From Arenimonas daejeonensis (GTDB lineage Bacteria > Pseudomonadota > Gammaproteobacteria > Xanthomonadales > Xanthomonadaceae): a stretch of 64,000 nt of DNA. Shown here piece after piece: positions 28,636 through 37,324 of the stretch; the first letter of the stretch is position 1; each line of letters begins with the position of its first letter. A program made the translations under genes and the position numbers. Location: assembly GCF_007993735.1 (NCBI RefSeq), contig NZ_CP042453.1, positions 2,542,001 to 2,606,000 of the forward strand, written 5' to 3'. Under the pieces are notes generated by a model. The model was given only the letters and a program-made list of their open reading frames with translations. It was not told the DNA's origin and did no database searches.

Positions 28636-29342
28636 TGATCGCCCTGCGTCCAGCGAATGAACGTGGCCACGCCAACCACGGTTGGCTGGACTCGTGGCAC
28701 AGCTTCTCGTTCGCCGAGTACCGCGACGACAGGCACGTGCACTGGGGTCCGCTGCGGGTGATCAACGAAGACCGCGTGGCCGCGGGCCAGGGTTTCGGCA
28801 CGCACAGCCACCGGGACATGGAGATCATCAGCTACGTGCTCGAGGGCTCGCTCGGCCACAAGGACTCGATGGGCAACACAGAGTCCATCGTTCCGGGCGA
28901 AGTGCAGCGCCTGAGCGCCGGCACCGGCATCACCCATTCGGAGTTCAACTACAGCGCCAGCGGCACCACGCACTTCCTGCAGATCTGGATCATCCCGAAG
29001 TTCATGGGCGTGAAGCCCTCGTACGCGCAGAAGACCTTCACGGACGAGGAAAAGCGTGGCCGCCTGCGGCTGGTGGTGAGCCAGGACGGCGCCGAGGGTT
29101 CGGTGTCGATCAACCAGGACGCACGGATGTACGCCGGCCTGTTCAACGGCGACGAGCGTGCCGAGTTGGCGCTGACGCCGGGCCGCCTGGGTTATGTGCA
29201 CCTGGTGCGCGGCCGGCTGGTGGTGAACGGCCAGCACCTGGCGGCCGGCGATGCGCTCAAGTTCAAGGACGAGCCGCGCATCGTGATCGAACAGGGCCGC
29301 GACGCCGAGGTACTGGTGTTCGACCTGCCGCCGATGGAGTGA
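28635..29342 (+). CDS. Pirin family bicupin, YhaK/YhhW type
   Basis: 235 aa. N-terminal cupin with the iron ligands in GFGTHSHRDMEIISYVLEGSLGHKDS and the family signature LSAGTGITHSEFN. YhhW-type pirins are iron or other metal-binding quercetinases and redox-sensing proteins. It is translationally coupled to DoxX (overlapping TAATG), supporting a role in redox or quinone stress. Followed by a strong terminator at 29366-29400. Confidence 0.87.
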   Translation: MIALRPANERGHANHGWLDSWHSFSFAEYRDDRHVHWGPLRVINEDRVAAGQGFGTHSHRDMEIISYVLEGSLGHKDSMGNTESIVPGEVQRLSAGTGITHSEFNYSASGTTHFLQIWIIPKFMGVKPSYAQKTFTDEEKRGRLRLVVSQDGAEGSVSINQDARMYAGLFNGDERAELALTPGRLGYVHLVRGRLVVNGQHLAAGDALKFKDEPRIVIEQGRDAEVLVFDLPPME

Positions 29343-29365
29343 TGCGGCGGGCGATTTGCTGACCG

Positions 29366-29400
29366 ACGCCGGCCGGGGACTCCCCGGCCGGCGTTTTATT
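29366..29400 (+). terminator. Intrinsic terminator of the DoxX-pirin operon
   Basis: A perfect 12-bp G/C stem (29367-29378 with 29382-29393) with loop ACT followed by TTTTATT. It sits 24 bp after the pirin stop and just before the stop of the convergent OsmC gene. Confidence 0.85.
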
Positions 29401-29402
29401 GC

Positions 29403-29801
29403 CTAGGCGCCGCGCACGGTCTGGATGTCGGCGCCTTCGCGCATTGTCTTCGTGACCGGCGTGTTGGCGACGATCTCGAGCAGGCGCGTCCACTGCGCCT
29501 CGTCCAGGGCCGCATCGCTGCGCAGGGTGCGCTGCACCGTCGCGTGGCCGGCCTCGTCCTTGCGCAGCACCAGGTCCACGGTCAGCCGGCCCAGTTCCCA
29601 GCCCTTCTTCTGCGCGTACATGCGCAGGGTGATCGCGGTGCAGGCCGCCAGCGACGCCAGGTAGTAGTCGTAGGGTGCGGGGCCGGCGCCGGTGCCGCCC
29701 GCGCGTTCCGGCTCGTCGGCGATCAGGCCGAAGCCGGCGGTGACGATGTCGTGCACGTAGTTGGTGCCGGTGGAAACGATGGTGGCGCCGGCGATGGCCA
29801 T
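29403..29801 (-). CDS. OsmC family peroxiredoxin-like protein
   Basis: 132 aa. PAPYDYYLASLAACTAITLRMYAQKKG contains the second redox-active cysteine region of the OsmC/Ohr fold, and TVQRTLRSDAALDEAQWTRLLEIVANTPVTKTM ends with the usual NTPV motif. Only one cysteine (in LAACTAI) is present; the first catalytic cysteine expected in the NTPV region (NCPVH) is replaced by T, so peroxidase activity may be altered. GAGGAG lies 7 nt before the ATG at 29801. It is convergent with the pirin operon. Confidence 0.83.
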   Translation of the reverse strand: MAIAGATIVSTGTNYVHDIVTAGFGLIADEPERAGGTGAGPAPYDYYLASLAACTAITLRMYAQKKGWELGRLTVDLVLRKDEAGHATVQRTLRSDAALDEAQWTRLLEIVANTPVTKTMREGADIQTVRGA

Positions 29802-29875
29802 GGCGGGCTCCTCTGGGATGACGGACAGGGGCACTTTGCCACGCCGGCGCCGCTGGTCCACGGCGTCGAACGGAC

Positions 29876-30900
29876 TCATCCCCGGATCCGGCCCCGGCCG
29901 CTGCCGCAACTTCCGTGGTAGCCGCGTTGTCCCGCGGCTCCAGGATCATCTGCCCGCGCGAGTAGTCGAACACCACGTTGTGCCGGCGCAGGAAACGCGA
30001 GCCGATCCGGCCGTTCTGGCCGGTGTCGATGACCTCGTCGCCGATCGAATAGTCGACCGGCGTGGACACGGCATGGCCACCGCCGAATCCGACCTCCACC
30101 GAAGTGCCGGTCTGGTACTTGGCCAGGCCGCCGACGAAACAGCCGTTCTTGGTCGAACCGCCCGCGGGCACCACGATGCCCTCGTGCGTCTGCGGGAACA
30201 GGCTCAGGTCGATGCCGGCGCCACTGTCGACATGCAGCCGGGCCTCGTAGGCCGCGCCGTCGGGCGCCGTGACCCGCGCCTGCACGTAGGGCTGGCGGCT
30301 GCTGATGTCGGCGGGGACGATCTCGCCATTGCCGGTGTACCGGTAGGTTTCCGGATCGTGCAGCACCACTTCGCCGCGGTCGTAATTGATCTCGACCACA
30401 TAACGATGGAACAGCTCGTGGCCGATCACCCCCTGGAACGGCGGCTCGGGGATCTCGCCGGCGCACTTGAGCGTCTGCACCGGAATGGCCAGCACGGTCT
30501 GGTCCGGCAGCACCAGCGGGCCGAAATCGATGTCCACCGACGGCTGCACCGCGGCGTTGATCGCCGCCAGGCTGTCGGCGTCGCCGATGCGCTGGACGTT
30601 GCTCATGTCCAGGCCCAGCCCCTCGGTCCTGTCGCTGGTGAGGATGGCGAGCATGGACGCACCGGTGTCGAGCACGAAGTCCGCCGGTGCACCGTTGACG
30701 TGGGCCGAAACGATCACCCAGCCGTTGTTCTCACGGAACGGCAGGGTCAGCGGCAACGCCTGCTTCAACTGCACCTCGGTGCCGTTGTTGGCGAAATAGA
30801 GCCGGGCCATCGTGATCTGGTCGCAGGCGGCCAGGCACAGGGCCAGGCCGATCGCGGCGGCGACGCGGGCCAGGGGACGGGACGGACGGGACGCATTCAT
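29876..30900 (-). CDS. Retropepsin-like aspartyl protease lipoprotein (C-terminal frame uncertain)
   Basis: About 341 aa. The lipobox LCLAACDQ anchors it to a membrane. Two aspartyl protease half-domains are seen: FVLDTGASMLAIL and the second HVDSGAGIDLS, plus GRIGSRFLRRHNVVFDY near the end, as in PF13650-type periplasmic proteases. The frame runs open past the natural end; if one G was lost in the GGGG run near 29879 the protein stops at 29876, otherwise it reads far into the OsmC gene, which is unlikely. Divergent from the helix-turn-helix regulator at 30968, with which it shares an operator. Confidence 0.75.
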
Positions 30901-30923
30901 GGCACTTGCCCTCGGTGGATGTT

Positions 30924-30953
30924 GTGTTGAAAACTAGACTCGTTTTTCAACAC
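30924..30953. promoter_or_regulatory. Palindromic operator between protease and regulator genes
   Basis: GTGTTGAAAAC (30924-30934) and GTTTTTCAACAC (30942-30953) are inverted repeats separated by 7 bp in a 67-bp divergent intergenic region. The palindrome lies 15 bp before the regulator start codon, where a repressor would block its own transcription and that of the protease lipoprotein. Confidence 0.65.
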
Positions 30954-30967
30954 AGGCAAGCCAACTC

Positions 30968-31596
30968 ATGGCACCCTCCCGAAAGTCCTCCCCCACCCGC
31001 GCACGGAGATACCAGCGCGTCAGCGGCCCAGAACAGATCGCCCTTCTGGCCAGTCCGGTCCGGCAGGACCTGGTCGACACCTGGAGGCGCTGGGCGGCGA
31101 AGCCGATGTCGCGGCGGTCGCCGCGCAGCTCGGGCGACCACCCGACGGCCTCTACTACCACTTCGACCTGTTGGCCAAGGCCGGCCTGCTGCAGCGTGTG
31201 GAAACCGCGGGCAACGCCCGCCGTTACCGCCTTGGCAAAGGACGCGGCGCGCCACTCAAACTCGATTACGGCAAGGACGCGGAGAGCAGCGATGCCGTTG
31301 GCCGCGTCGTCGACAAGCTGCTGCAGGCGGCGCGACGTGATTTCCGCGCCGCGCTGCAGGATCCCGGAACGGTGAAGGACGGTCCGGAACGCGAGCTCTG
31401 GGCCGGCCGCAACAAGGGCTGGGTGAACCCGCGCGACCTGGCCGAAGCCAATCGCCTGCTGATCCGGCTGCAGCAGCTGCTGCAGGGACCTCGGCGGGCC
31501 GGCCGGGACCAACTGGTCAGCCTGTCCTTCGTGCTGGCACCGCTGCCCGCCAAGCCCGGCCGACGCGGCTCGCAGCGATCTGGCAATGAGGACTGA
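30968..31596 (+). CDS. ArsR-like winged-helix transcriptional regulator (frameshift near 31080)
   Basis: 209 aa after restoring one C at an ACCCTGG site near 31080. The N-terminal half reads LLASPVRQDLVDTLEALGGEADVAAVAAQLGRPPDGLYYHFDLLAKAGLLQRVETAGNARRYRLG, a winged helix of the ArsR/MarR-type organisation. No metal-ligand cysteines are present. The C-terminal half is helical and could hold a ligand site (WAGRNKGWVNPRDLAEANRLL resembles helix-turn-helix_20 regulators). The perfect palindrome at 30924-30953 is its probable operator, giving autoregulation and control of the divergent aspartyl protease. Confidence 0.78.
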
Positions 31597-31630
31597 AGAC
31601 CGGCCAGGCGAGGGTTCCAGCCCGGCACTT

Positions 31631-31655
31631 GTATTTAATTACCCCATAAATTAAT
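31631..31655. promoter_or_regulatory. AT-rich inverted repeat before the TetR gene
   Basis: ATTTAATTA and TAAATTAAT (31632-31655) face each other across CCCCA in a strongly AT-rich 25 bp within a GC-rich region, ending 10 bp before the TetR start. TetR proteins commonly bind such sites over their own promoter; half-site symmetry is imperfect. Confidence 0.45.
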
Positions 31656-31664
31656 GTCCGCGCC

Positions 31665-32336
31665 ATGCCCCGGACTCCTGCCAGGACCACCGCCCGCCGC
31701 ACCCGTACCCCCGGCCGTCCGGCGGCAGGGTTGCACGACCATCGCGAGACCCTGATCGACGCCGCGCGCGAGCAGTTCGCCGCACACGGTTTCGCCGCGA
31801 CCAGCCTGCGCCAGATCGCGCTCGCCGCGAAGGTGACGCCGGCCCTCACCCACTACTACTTCAAGGACAAGGCCGGCCTGCTGGACGCCGTGGTCGAAGA
31901 CCGGGTCGCGCCGCTGGCGCAGGGACTCGGCGTGGCGGTCAAGGCGGCCGGGCCCGATCCGGTCGCGGCGCTGCGCGCCTTCGTGCACGCCTACACCACG
32001 ACCGCTTCGAAAAACCCGTGGCTGCCCCGGCTGATCGTTCGCGAGGTCCTGAGCGACGGTGGCGCGCTGCGCACCACGTTCCCGGAACGTTTCGCGGGCG
32101 GCATGGCAGCGATGTTGCGCGGGGTCGTGCAGGCAGGACAGGAACGCGGCGATTTCCGCGCCGACCTGGACCCGTCCGAGGTCGCCATGTCCGTGCTCTC
32201 GCTCTGCATCTTTCCCTTCCTCGCCGCGCCGCTGGTCAACATGGCGCTGGGCATCGACACCAGCCCGAAGCATGCGGATGCCCTGATTTCCCACCATCTC
32301 GCCGTGCTGATGGCCGGCATCGCGAAGAGCCCATGA
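31665..32336 (+). CDS. TetR family regulator, CecR-like
   Basis: 223 aa. N-terminal helix-turn-helix: LIDAAREQFAAHGFAATSLRQIALAAKVTPALTHYYFKDKAGLL. The order TetR regulator, HlyD adaptor, ABC ATPase, ABC permease matches E. coli cecR-ybhGFSR, where CecR represses the exporter in response to drugs. The stop overlaps the adaptor start (ATGA). An AT-rich inverted repeat at 31631-31655 is the likely autoregulatory operator. Confidence 0.85.
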   Translation: MPRTPARTTARRTRTPGRPAAGLHDHRETLIDAAREQFAAHGFAATSLRQIALAAKVTPALTHYYFKDKAGLLDAVVEDRVAPLAQGLGVAVKAAGPDPVAALRAFVHAYTTTASKNPWLPRLIVREVLSDGGALRTTFPERFAGGMAAMLRGVVQAGQERGDFRADLDPSEVAMSVLSLCIFPFLAAPLVNMALGIDTSPKHADALISHHLAVLMAGIAKSP

Positions 32337-33287
32337 AGAATCCCGCCCTGCTGATCCCCCTGGCGGCACTGCTCGCCGCCTGCAGTCCCGAACCGGACTA
32401 CGCCCTGGGCACACCTGGAGCGCGACCGGATCACGCTGCCGGCACCGGTGTCGGAACGCATCGCACAAATCGTCGTGCGCGAAGGCCAGACCGTGGCCGC
32501 CGGCGACACCGTGCTGGTGCTGGAGCCCGAACGCACCGGCGCCCGCCTCGACGCCGCCCGCGCCGACGCCATGCGCCTGCGCGCGGCCCTGGACGAAGCG
32601 CGCGCCGGCCCGCGCGGTGAAACCATCGCCGCCGCACGCGCCCAGTTGCGCGGCGCCGAGGGCGTGGCGCTGACCGCCCGCCGCGATTTCGACCGCGTGC
32701 GCCGCATGGTCGAACGCGAAATGCTGCCGCCTTCCGACCTGGACTTCGCCCGCGCCGCGCTCGCCAGCGCCGATGCCCAGGAACTGGCCGCGCGCGAGTC
32801 GCTGACCCTGCTCGAGAACGGCACCCGCAGCGAGCAGATCGTGCAGGCCGAGGCCGCGCTTGCGGCCGCCGAAGCCGAGGTGCAATCGCTGCAGGTCGAC
32901 CTCGCGCGCACCCGCATCACGGCGCCGCGCGCCGGTTTCGTCGAAAGCCTGCCCTACCGGCTCGGCGACCAGGTGCCGGTCGGCACGCCGCTGGCGATCC
33001 TCTTGGTGGGCGATCGTCCTTATGCGCGCGTTTACATCCCGCAGCCGCTGCGGGCCTCGGTGCAGGTGGGCACGACCGCCACCGTGCGCCTGCACGGCAC
33101 CGACATCCACTTCAACGGCCGTGTGCGCGCCATCCGCAGCGAACCCAGTTTCACGCCCTACTACGCCCTGTCCGGCGAGGACGCGTCGCGGCTTTCATGG
33201 CTGGCCGAGATCGAACTTGACACAGCCGCCGACGCGCTGCCGATCGGGCATCCGGTGCGCGCGGAGTTCCAGGCCACGAAACCATGA
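32333..33287 (+). CDS. HlyD/YbhG-like membrane fusion lipoprotein (frameshift near 32412)
   Basis: 317 aa. Lipobox LAALLAACSPEP, then RITLPAPVSERIAQIVVREGQTVAAGDTVLVLEPE (first lipoyl half), an alpha-hairpin with heptads, and the second half TAPRAGFVESLPYRLGDQVPVGTPLAIL. A surplus A within ACCCTGG near 32412 breaks the frame after YALGT. It is the adaptor of the exporter encoded by the following two genes and probably lies in the periplasm, linked to an outer-membrane factor elsewhere. Confidence 0.85.
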
Positions 33288-34231
33288 ACGACGAGATCGT
33301 CATCCGCACGAAAGGCCTGACCCGGCGCTTCGGTGCGCTGGTGGCGGTCAACGACGTGGCCCTGACCGTGCCGCGCGGCTGCGTGTACGGCTTCCTCGGC
33401 CCGAATGGCTCCGGCAAGTCCACCACCATCCGCATGTTGTGCGGGCTGCTGACGCCCAGCGCCGGCGAGATCCAGGTACTGGGGCTGAAGGTGCCGCAGC
33501 AGGCCGAAGCGCTCAAGCGCCGCATCGGTTACATGACCCAGAAGTTCTCGCTGTTCGAGGACCTGAGCGTGCGCGAGAACCTCGAATTCATGGCCACCGT
33601 ACAGGACCTGCCGCGCAGGCGGATGCGCACACGGGTGGACGAACTGCTGGTCGACTACCGCCTGGCCGATCGCCAGAAACAGCTGGCCGGCACGATGAGC
33701 GGCGGCCAGAAGCAGCGCCTGGCGCTGGCGGCCGCGGTAGTGCACAACCCGGAGCTGCTGTTCCTGGACGAGCCCACCAGCGCAGTGGATCCGGAGTCGC
33801 GGCGCGACTTCTGGGAAAAACTTTTCGAACTGGCGGACGGCGGCACCACCCTGCTCGTCTCCACCCATTACATGGACGAGGCCGAACGCTGCCATCGACT
33901 GGCGATCCTCGACCAGGGCGAACTCGTGGCGGATGGCACGCCCGCGGAGCTGGGCGCGGAACTCGTGGACCGCACGCTGCTGGCCACCAGCACGCATCCG
34001 CGTCGCGCCGCGGCTTTGCTGTCGGGTTTCAACGGCATCGCCAGCGTCGCCCAGGTGGGCAATGAACTGCGCGTGCTGGCCGAACCCGGATTCCGCGACC
34101 TCGACGGCCTGCGCGCGGCCCTGCAGGCGCAGGATCCGGAAGCGCGCATCGTGCCGGTGGCGCCGAGCCTGGAGGACGTGTTCGTGGCGGCGACCCACGG
34201 CCGGCGCGCGGCCCGCGGGGAAGCGGCATGA
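33284..34231 (+). CDS. ABC transporter ATPase, YbhF-like
   Basis: 315 aa, intact. Walker A GPNGSGKSTT, Q-loop YMTQKFSLFEDLSVRENLEF, signature MSGGQKQRLALAAAV, Walker B LLFLDEPTSAVDPESRR and H-loop STHYMDEAERC identify a type-5 (ABC-2) exporter ATPase. In E. coli YbhF carries two ATPase units in one chain; here there is a single unit, which would act as a homodimer. Overlaps both neighbours by 4 bp. Confidence 0.92.
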   Translation: MNDEIVIRTKGLTRRFGALVAVNDVALTVPRGCVYGFLGPNGSGKSTTIRMLCGLLTPSAGEIQVLGLKVPQQAEALKRRIGYMTQKFSLFEDLSVRENLEFMATVQDLPRRRMRTRVDELLVDYRLADRQKQLAGTMSGGQKQRLALAAAVVHNPELLFLDEPTSAVDPESRRDFWEKLFELADGGTTLLVSTHYMDEAERCHRLAILDQGELVADGTPAELGAELVDRTLLATSTHPRRAAALLSGFNGIASVAQVGNELRVLAEPGFRDLDGLRAALQAQDPEARIVPVAPSLEDVFVAATHGRRAARGEAA

Positions 34232-35306
34232 GTCCGCGCCGCCTGCTCGCGGTGATGGTCAAGGAGCTGCGGCAGCTGGCCCGGGACCGCATGACCTGGG
34301 CATGATCGTCGGCATTCCCGTGCTGCAGCTGCTGCTGTTCGGCTACGCGATCAACATGGACGTGCGCAACCTGCCCGCGGCCGTGGCTGACGAAGCGCAA
34401 ACGGCGGGATCACGCGCGCTGGTTCAGGACCTGCTGGCGACGGGCGTGATCGTGCCAACGGCCTCCGCACGCTCACCGGCCGACCTGATGGACCTGTTGC
34501 GCAGCGGACGCATCAGTGTCGGCATCGCCATCCCGCACGACTACGAACGCCGGCGCATCGACGGCCGCGAATCGGTCCAGATCCTGGTCGACGGCAGCGA
34601 CACCGTGGTGCAGGCCAGCGCCGGGCAGTTGGCCCGGATCCCGCTTGAAGGCCAGGTCACCGCGAAGCAGCTGGTGAGCGTGGTGAGTTTCTACAATCCC
34701 GAACGGCGTTCGGCGGTCAACATCGTGCCCGGCCTGATCGGCGTGATCCTGACCCTGACCATGGTGCTGTTCACCGGCGTGGCCATCGTGCGCGAACGCG
34801 AGCGCGGCAACATGGAGTTGCTGATCACCACCCCGGTTAGCAGCGCCGAACTGATGATTGGCAAGGTGCTTCCCTACGTCGGAATCGGCCTGGTCCAGAC
34901 TACCGTTGTGCTGCTGCTCGGCATGTGGATCTTCCAGGTGCCGATCCGTGGCTCGCTGGCCTCGGTCTATGTGGCGGCGCTGCTGCTGATCGCCGCCAGC
35001 CTGAGCCTGGGCCTGCTGATCTCGACCCAGGCAAAGTCGCAGTTCCAGGCCATGCAGATGACCTTTTTCGTGTTCCTGCCCTCGATCCTGCTGTCGGGCT
35101 TCATGTTCCCGTTCGCGGGCATGCCGGTGCTGGCGCAGTGGCTGGCCGAGCTGCTGCCGCTGACCCACTTCATGCGCCTGATCCGCGGCGTGATGCTTCG
35201 CGGCGCCGACCTGGGCGACCTGCTGCCGTCGGTGCTGGCGCTGTGCGCCTTCACCGCGGTGATGATGACGGTGGCGATCCTGAAGTTCAGCAAGCGGCTG
35301 GATTGA
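34228..35306 (+). CDS. ABC-2 type exporter permease, YbhS/YbhR-like (frameshift near 34298)
   Basis: 359 aa. N-terminal MVKELRQLARDRMTLGMIVGIPVLQLLLFGYAINMD is typical of YbhS/YbhR/YhhJ. A periplasmic domain follows, then five C-terminal helices including QMTFFVFLPSILLSGFMFPFAGMP and the conserved LTHFMRLIRGVMLRG. A missing C at an ACCCTGG site near 34298 (after DRMT) introduces the stop. Only one permease gene is present, so the pump is probably a homodimer of this subunit, unlike YbhSR. Confidence 0.86.
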
Positions 35307-35325
35307 GTCGGACCAGAGCCGCGGC

Positions 35326-36351
35326 TCAGGCCGCGACCGGATCCGGTACGGCCGCCAGCTTGCGCGGCACCTCGTCCACCACCGGCAGTTCGAGCGCGCG
35401 CCCTTCCTGGCACATTTCCTGCGGGCAGGTCTTCATCATGTAGCTGGCGTCGAAGCTCAGGCGCTCGACCAGGAAGTCAACGAAGGCGCGCACCTTCGGC
35501 GACGGCACCCGGCCACGGGTGAACACCGCGTTGAAATCCACCTGCGGCCCGGTCCAGCCGGCCAGCACGCGCACGGCGCGGCCGCTTTCGATGAAGGGCT
35601 TGATGCTGACGTCGGTGGCGATCAGCAGGCCTTCGCCGCACAGCATCGCACCCTGCAGCGGCGCCGGGTCGTTGGCGACGAAGATCGGATTGACCAGGTA
35701 GTCCACCACCTGCTGGTTGCCACCCGTGGCCACCAGCGGCCAGTAATAACGGTTGCCGTGCCGGTGCTTGGAATAGGCCATCACGCGGTGGTGCTGAAGG
35801 TCGTCCGGGTGCAGCGGCTCGCCGTGGCGCTCGATGTATTCGGGGCTGGCATAGATCTGGGTCCGGAAGCTTTCGAGCCTGCGCGCGACCAGGGACGAAT
35901 CGGGAAGGTTGCCGATGCGCAGGGCGACATCCGTTTCCGAAGCGATCAGGTCGAGCTTTTCATTGCCCAGGTTCAGGTCGATGCGCACTTCCGGATAGCG
36001 CTGGTGGAATTCGCTCAGCAGCGGCGCGATCCACAGGATGCCTATCGAATACGGCGCGGTGACTCGCAGCCAGCCACGCGGCCCGCTCTGCAACTGGCCG
36101 ACGGCGCTTTCCGCCTCTTCGAGTTCGCGCGCGATGCGGGCGCTGTGGTCGTGGTAGACGGCACCGGCCTCGGTGAGCCCGAGCTTGCGGGTGGTGCGGT
36201 TGAGCAGCTGCGCACCGAGGCGCTCCTCCAGCTCCTGCACCTTGCGGCTGACCGTCGTCTTGGGCAGGCCGAGCGCTTTCGCGGCAGCCGTGAAGCTGCC
36301 CTGTTCCACCACCTTGGCGAAGATCAGGGTGTCGTTGAGATCGCGGGACAT
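35326..36351 (-). CDS. LysR family transcriptional regulator
   Basis: 341 aa, intact. N-terminal helix-turn-helix (IFAKVVEQGSFTAAAKALGLPKTTVSRKVQELEERLGAQLLNRTTRKL) and a substrate-binding domain of the CrgA/AaeR-like group (YSIGILWIAPLLSEFHQRYPEVRIDLNLGNEKLDLI). The C-terminal tail carries two extra cysteines (TCPQEMCQEG), which could sense redox state; that is only a suggestion. It is divergent from the SDR-like gene and RND pump operon, the arrangement of mexT-mexEF-oprN, so it probably activates that pump. Confidence 0.88.
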   Translation of the reverse strand: MSRDLNDTLIFAKVVEQGSFTAAAKALGLPKTTVSRKVQELEERLGAQLLNRTTRKLGLTEAGAVYHDHSARIARELEEAESAVGQLQSGPRGWLRVTAPYSIGILWIAPLLSEFHQRYPEVRIDLNLGNEKLDLIASETDVALRIGNLPDSSLVARRLESFRTQIYASPEYIERHGEPLHPDDLQHHRVMAYSKHRHGNRYYWPLVATGGNQQVVDYLVNPIFVANDPAPLQGAMLCGEGLLIATDVSIKPFIESGRAVRVLAGWTGPQVDFNAVFTRGRVPSPKVRAFVDFLVERLSFDASYMMKTCPQEMCQEGRALELPVVDEVPRKLAAVPDPVAA

Positions 36352-36396
36352 GGGTAAGGACTCCGAGGGAGAGGCGCAGGCCATTGGCCCGCAGGC

Positions 36397-36411
36397 GGGA
36401 CAATTATTCCC
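36397..36411. promoter_or_regulatory. Possible LysR-type site upstream of the pump operon
   Basis: GGGACAATTATTCCC is an inverted repeat with an AT centre in the 180-bp divergent region between the LysR gene and the SDR/RND operon. It does not fit a strict T-N11-A box, so the call is tentative; the position, 46 bp from the LysR start, is right. Confidence 0.3.
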
Positions 36412-36531
36412 TCTTTTGCCGGCTTATCAAGTGCCGGTTGTGGGCATAGATTGTGCGCCCTGAGCCCAGGCTTCCCGCATCCCCTCCCCCGGTCAGGAGG
36501 CTTGGGCTCCCCTCCCTCCCGAAGTACCGCC

Positions 36532-37283
36532 ATGTCGACTGTCCCGATTTACCCGAATAATGGGCCATACCGTCCCGCCAGCGGGACAATCAAGAAACCC
36601 GTACTCGTGCTGGACGCGATCGGCGAGGTCGGCCAGGCCGTGGTTGACGCCCTGCTGGCCGCCCACCATCCGGTGATCGCGGTGGCGCCGGAACGCGCCC
36701 AGCTCGAAGCCCTCACCCGTCCGGCCGGCAACGGCCCGGAGCTGGTGCGGGTGCCGGGCAATACCCGCACCGAAACCGCGGGCGCCGCGCTGGCCAATGC
36801 GGTGCGCCTGCTGCGGCGCCCGCCGGGTGCGGTGGTGGCGATGGTCGGCGGCGAGTTCACGCCGGGCCGTCTGCTCGACCAGCCGGTCGAACGCCTGCGC
36901 GAGACCTTCGACGAAGACCTGTTCCCGCACCTGGTGGCCGCGCGCCACCTGCTGCCGCTGCTGGCCGAAACCGGCGGCCCCGGCCCCTACCTGCTGATCG
37001 GTGGTCCGGCCGCGGAATCTCCTGGGCCGGATATGGCCACATGTCGGTGTCGTCGGCGGCGCTGCGCATGCTGGCGCGCGCCCTGCGCGAAGAAACCCGC
37101 GACGGTCCGGTGCGTGTGCAGCAGCTGGCCGTATGCGCGCCGTTGTGCCTGACCGCCAACCGCGAGAACGCCTGTCCGGACTGGCCGCTGCCCGAAGAAC
37201 TCGCCAGTCGCGTGGTGGACCTCGTCGCCCACGCCGGCGAAGAGCCGGTGGTGCGCTTCGACCGCCGCCGCCGCCCCGCCTGA
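36532..37283 (+). CDS. SDR-like Rossmann protein with degenerate active site (frameshift near 37020)
   Basis: 250 aa. The fold resembles short-chain dehydrogenases (VLVLDAIGEVGQAVVDALLAAHHPVIAVAPE at the N-terminus; AGYGHMSVSSAALRMLARALREE where the catalytic Tyr helix would be), but the glycine-rich loop GxxxGxG is not preserved and the YxxxK motif reads YxxxS. It may therefore be a catalytically altered or regulatory member. A missing C at a CCCTGG site near 37020 breaks it after AESP. It precedes the RND adaptor gene by 41 bp; oxidoreductases next to MexEF-type pumps (MexS) influence their expression. Confidence 0.68.
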
Positions 37284-37324
37284 ACCCGCTTCCCTTTCCC
37301 ACATTCACGCCAAGAGGCAACGCC

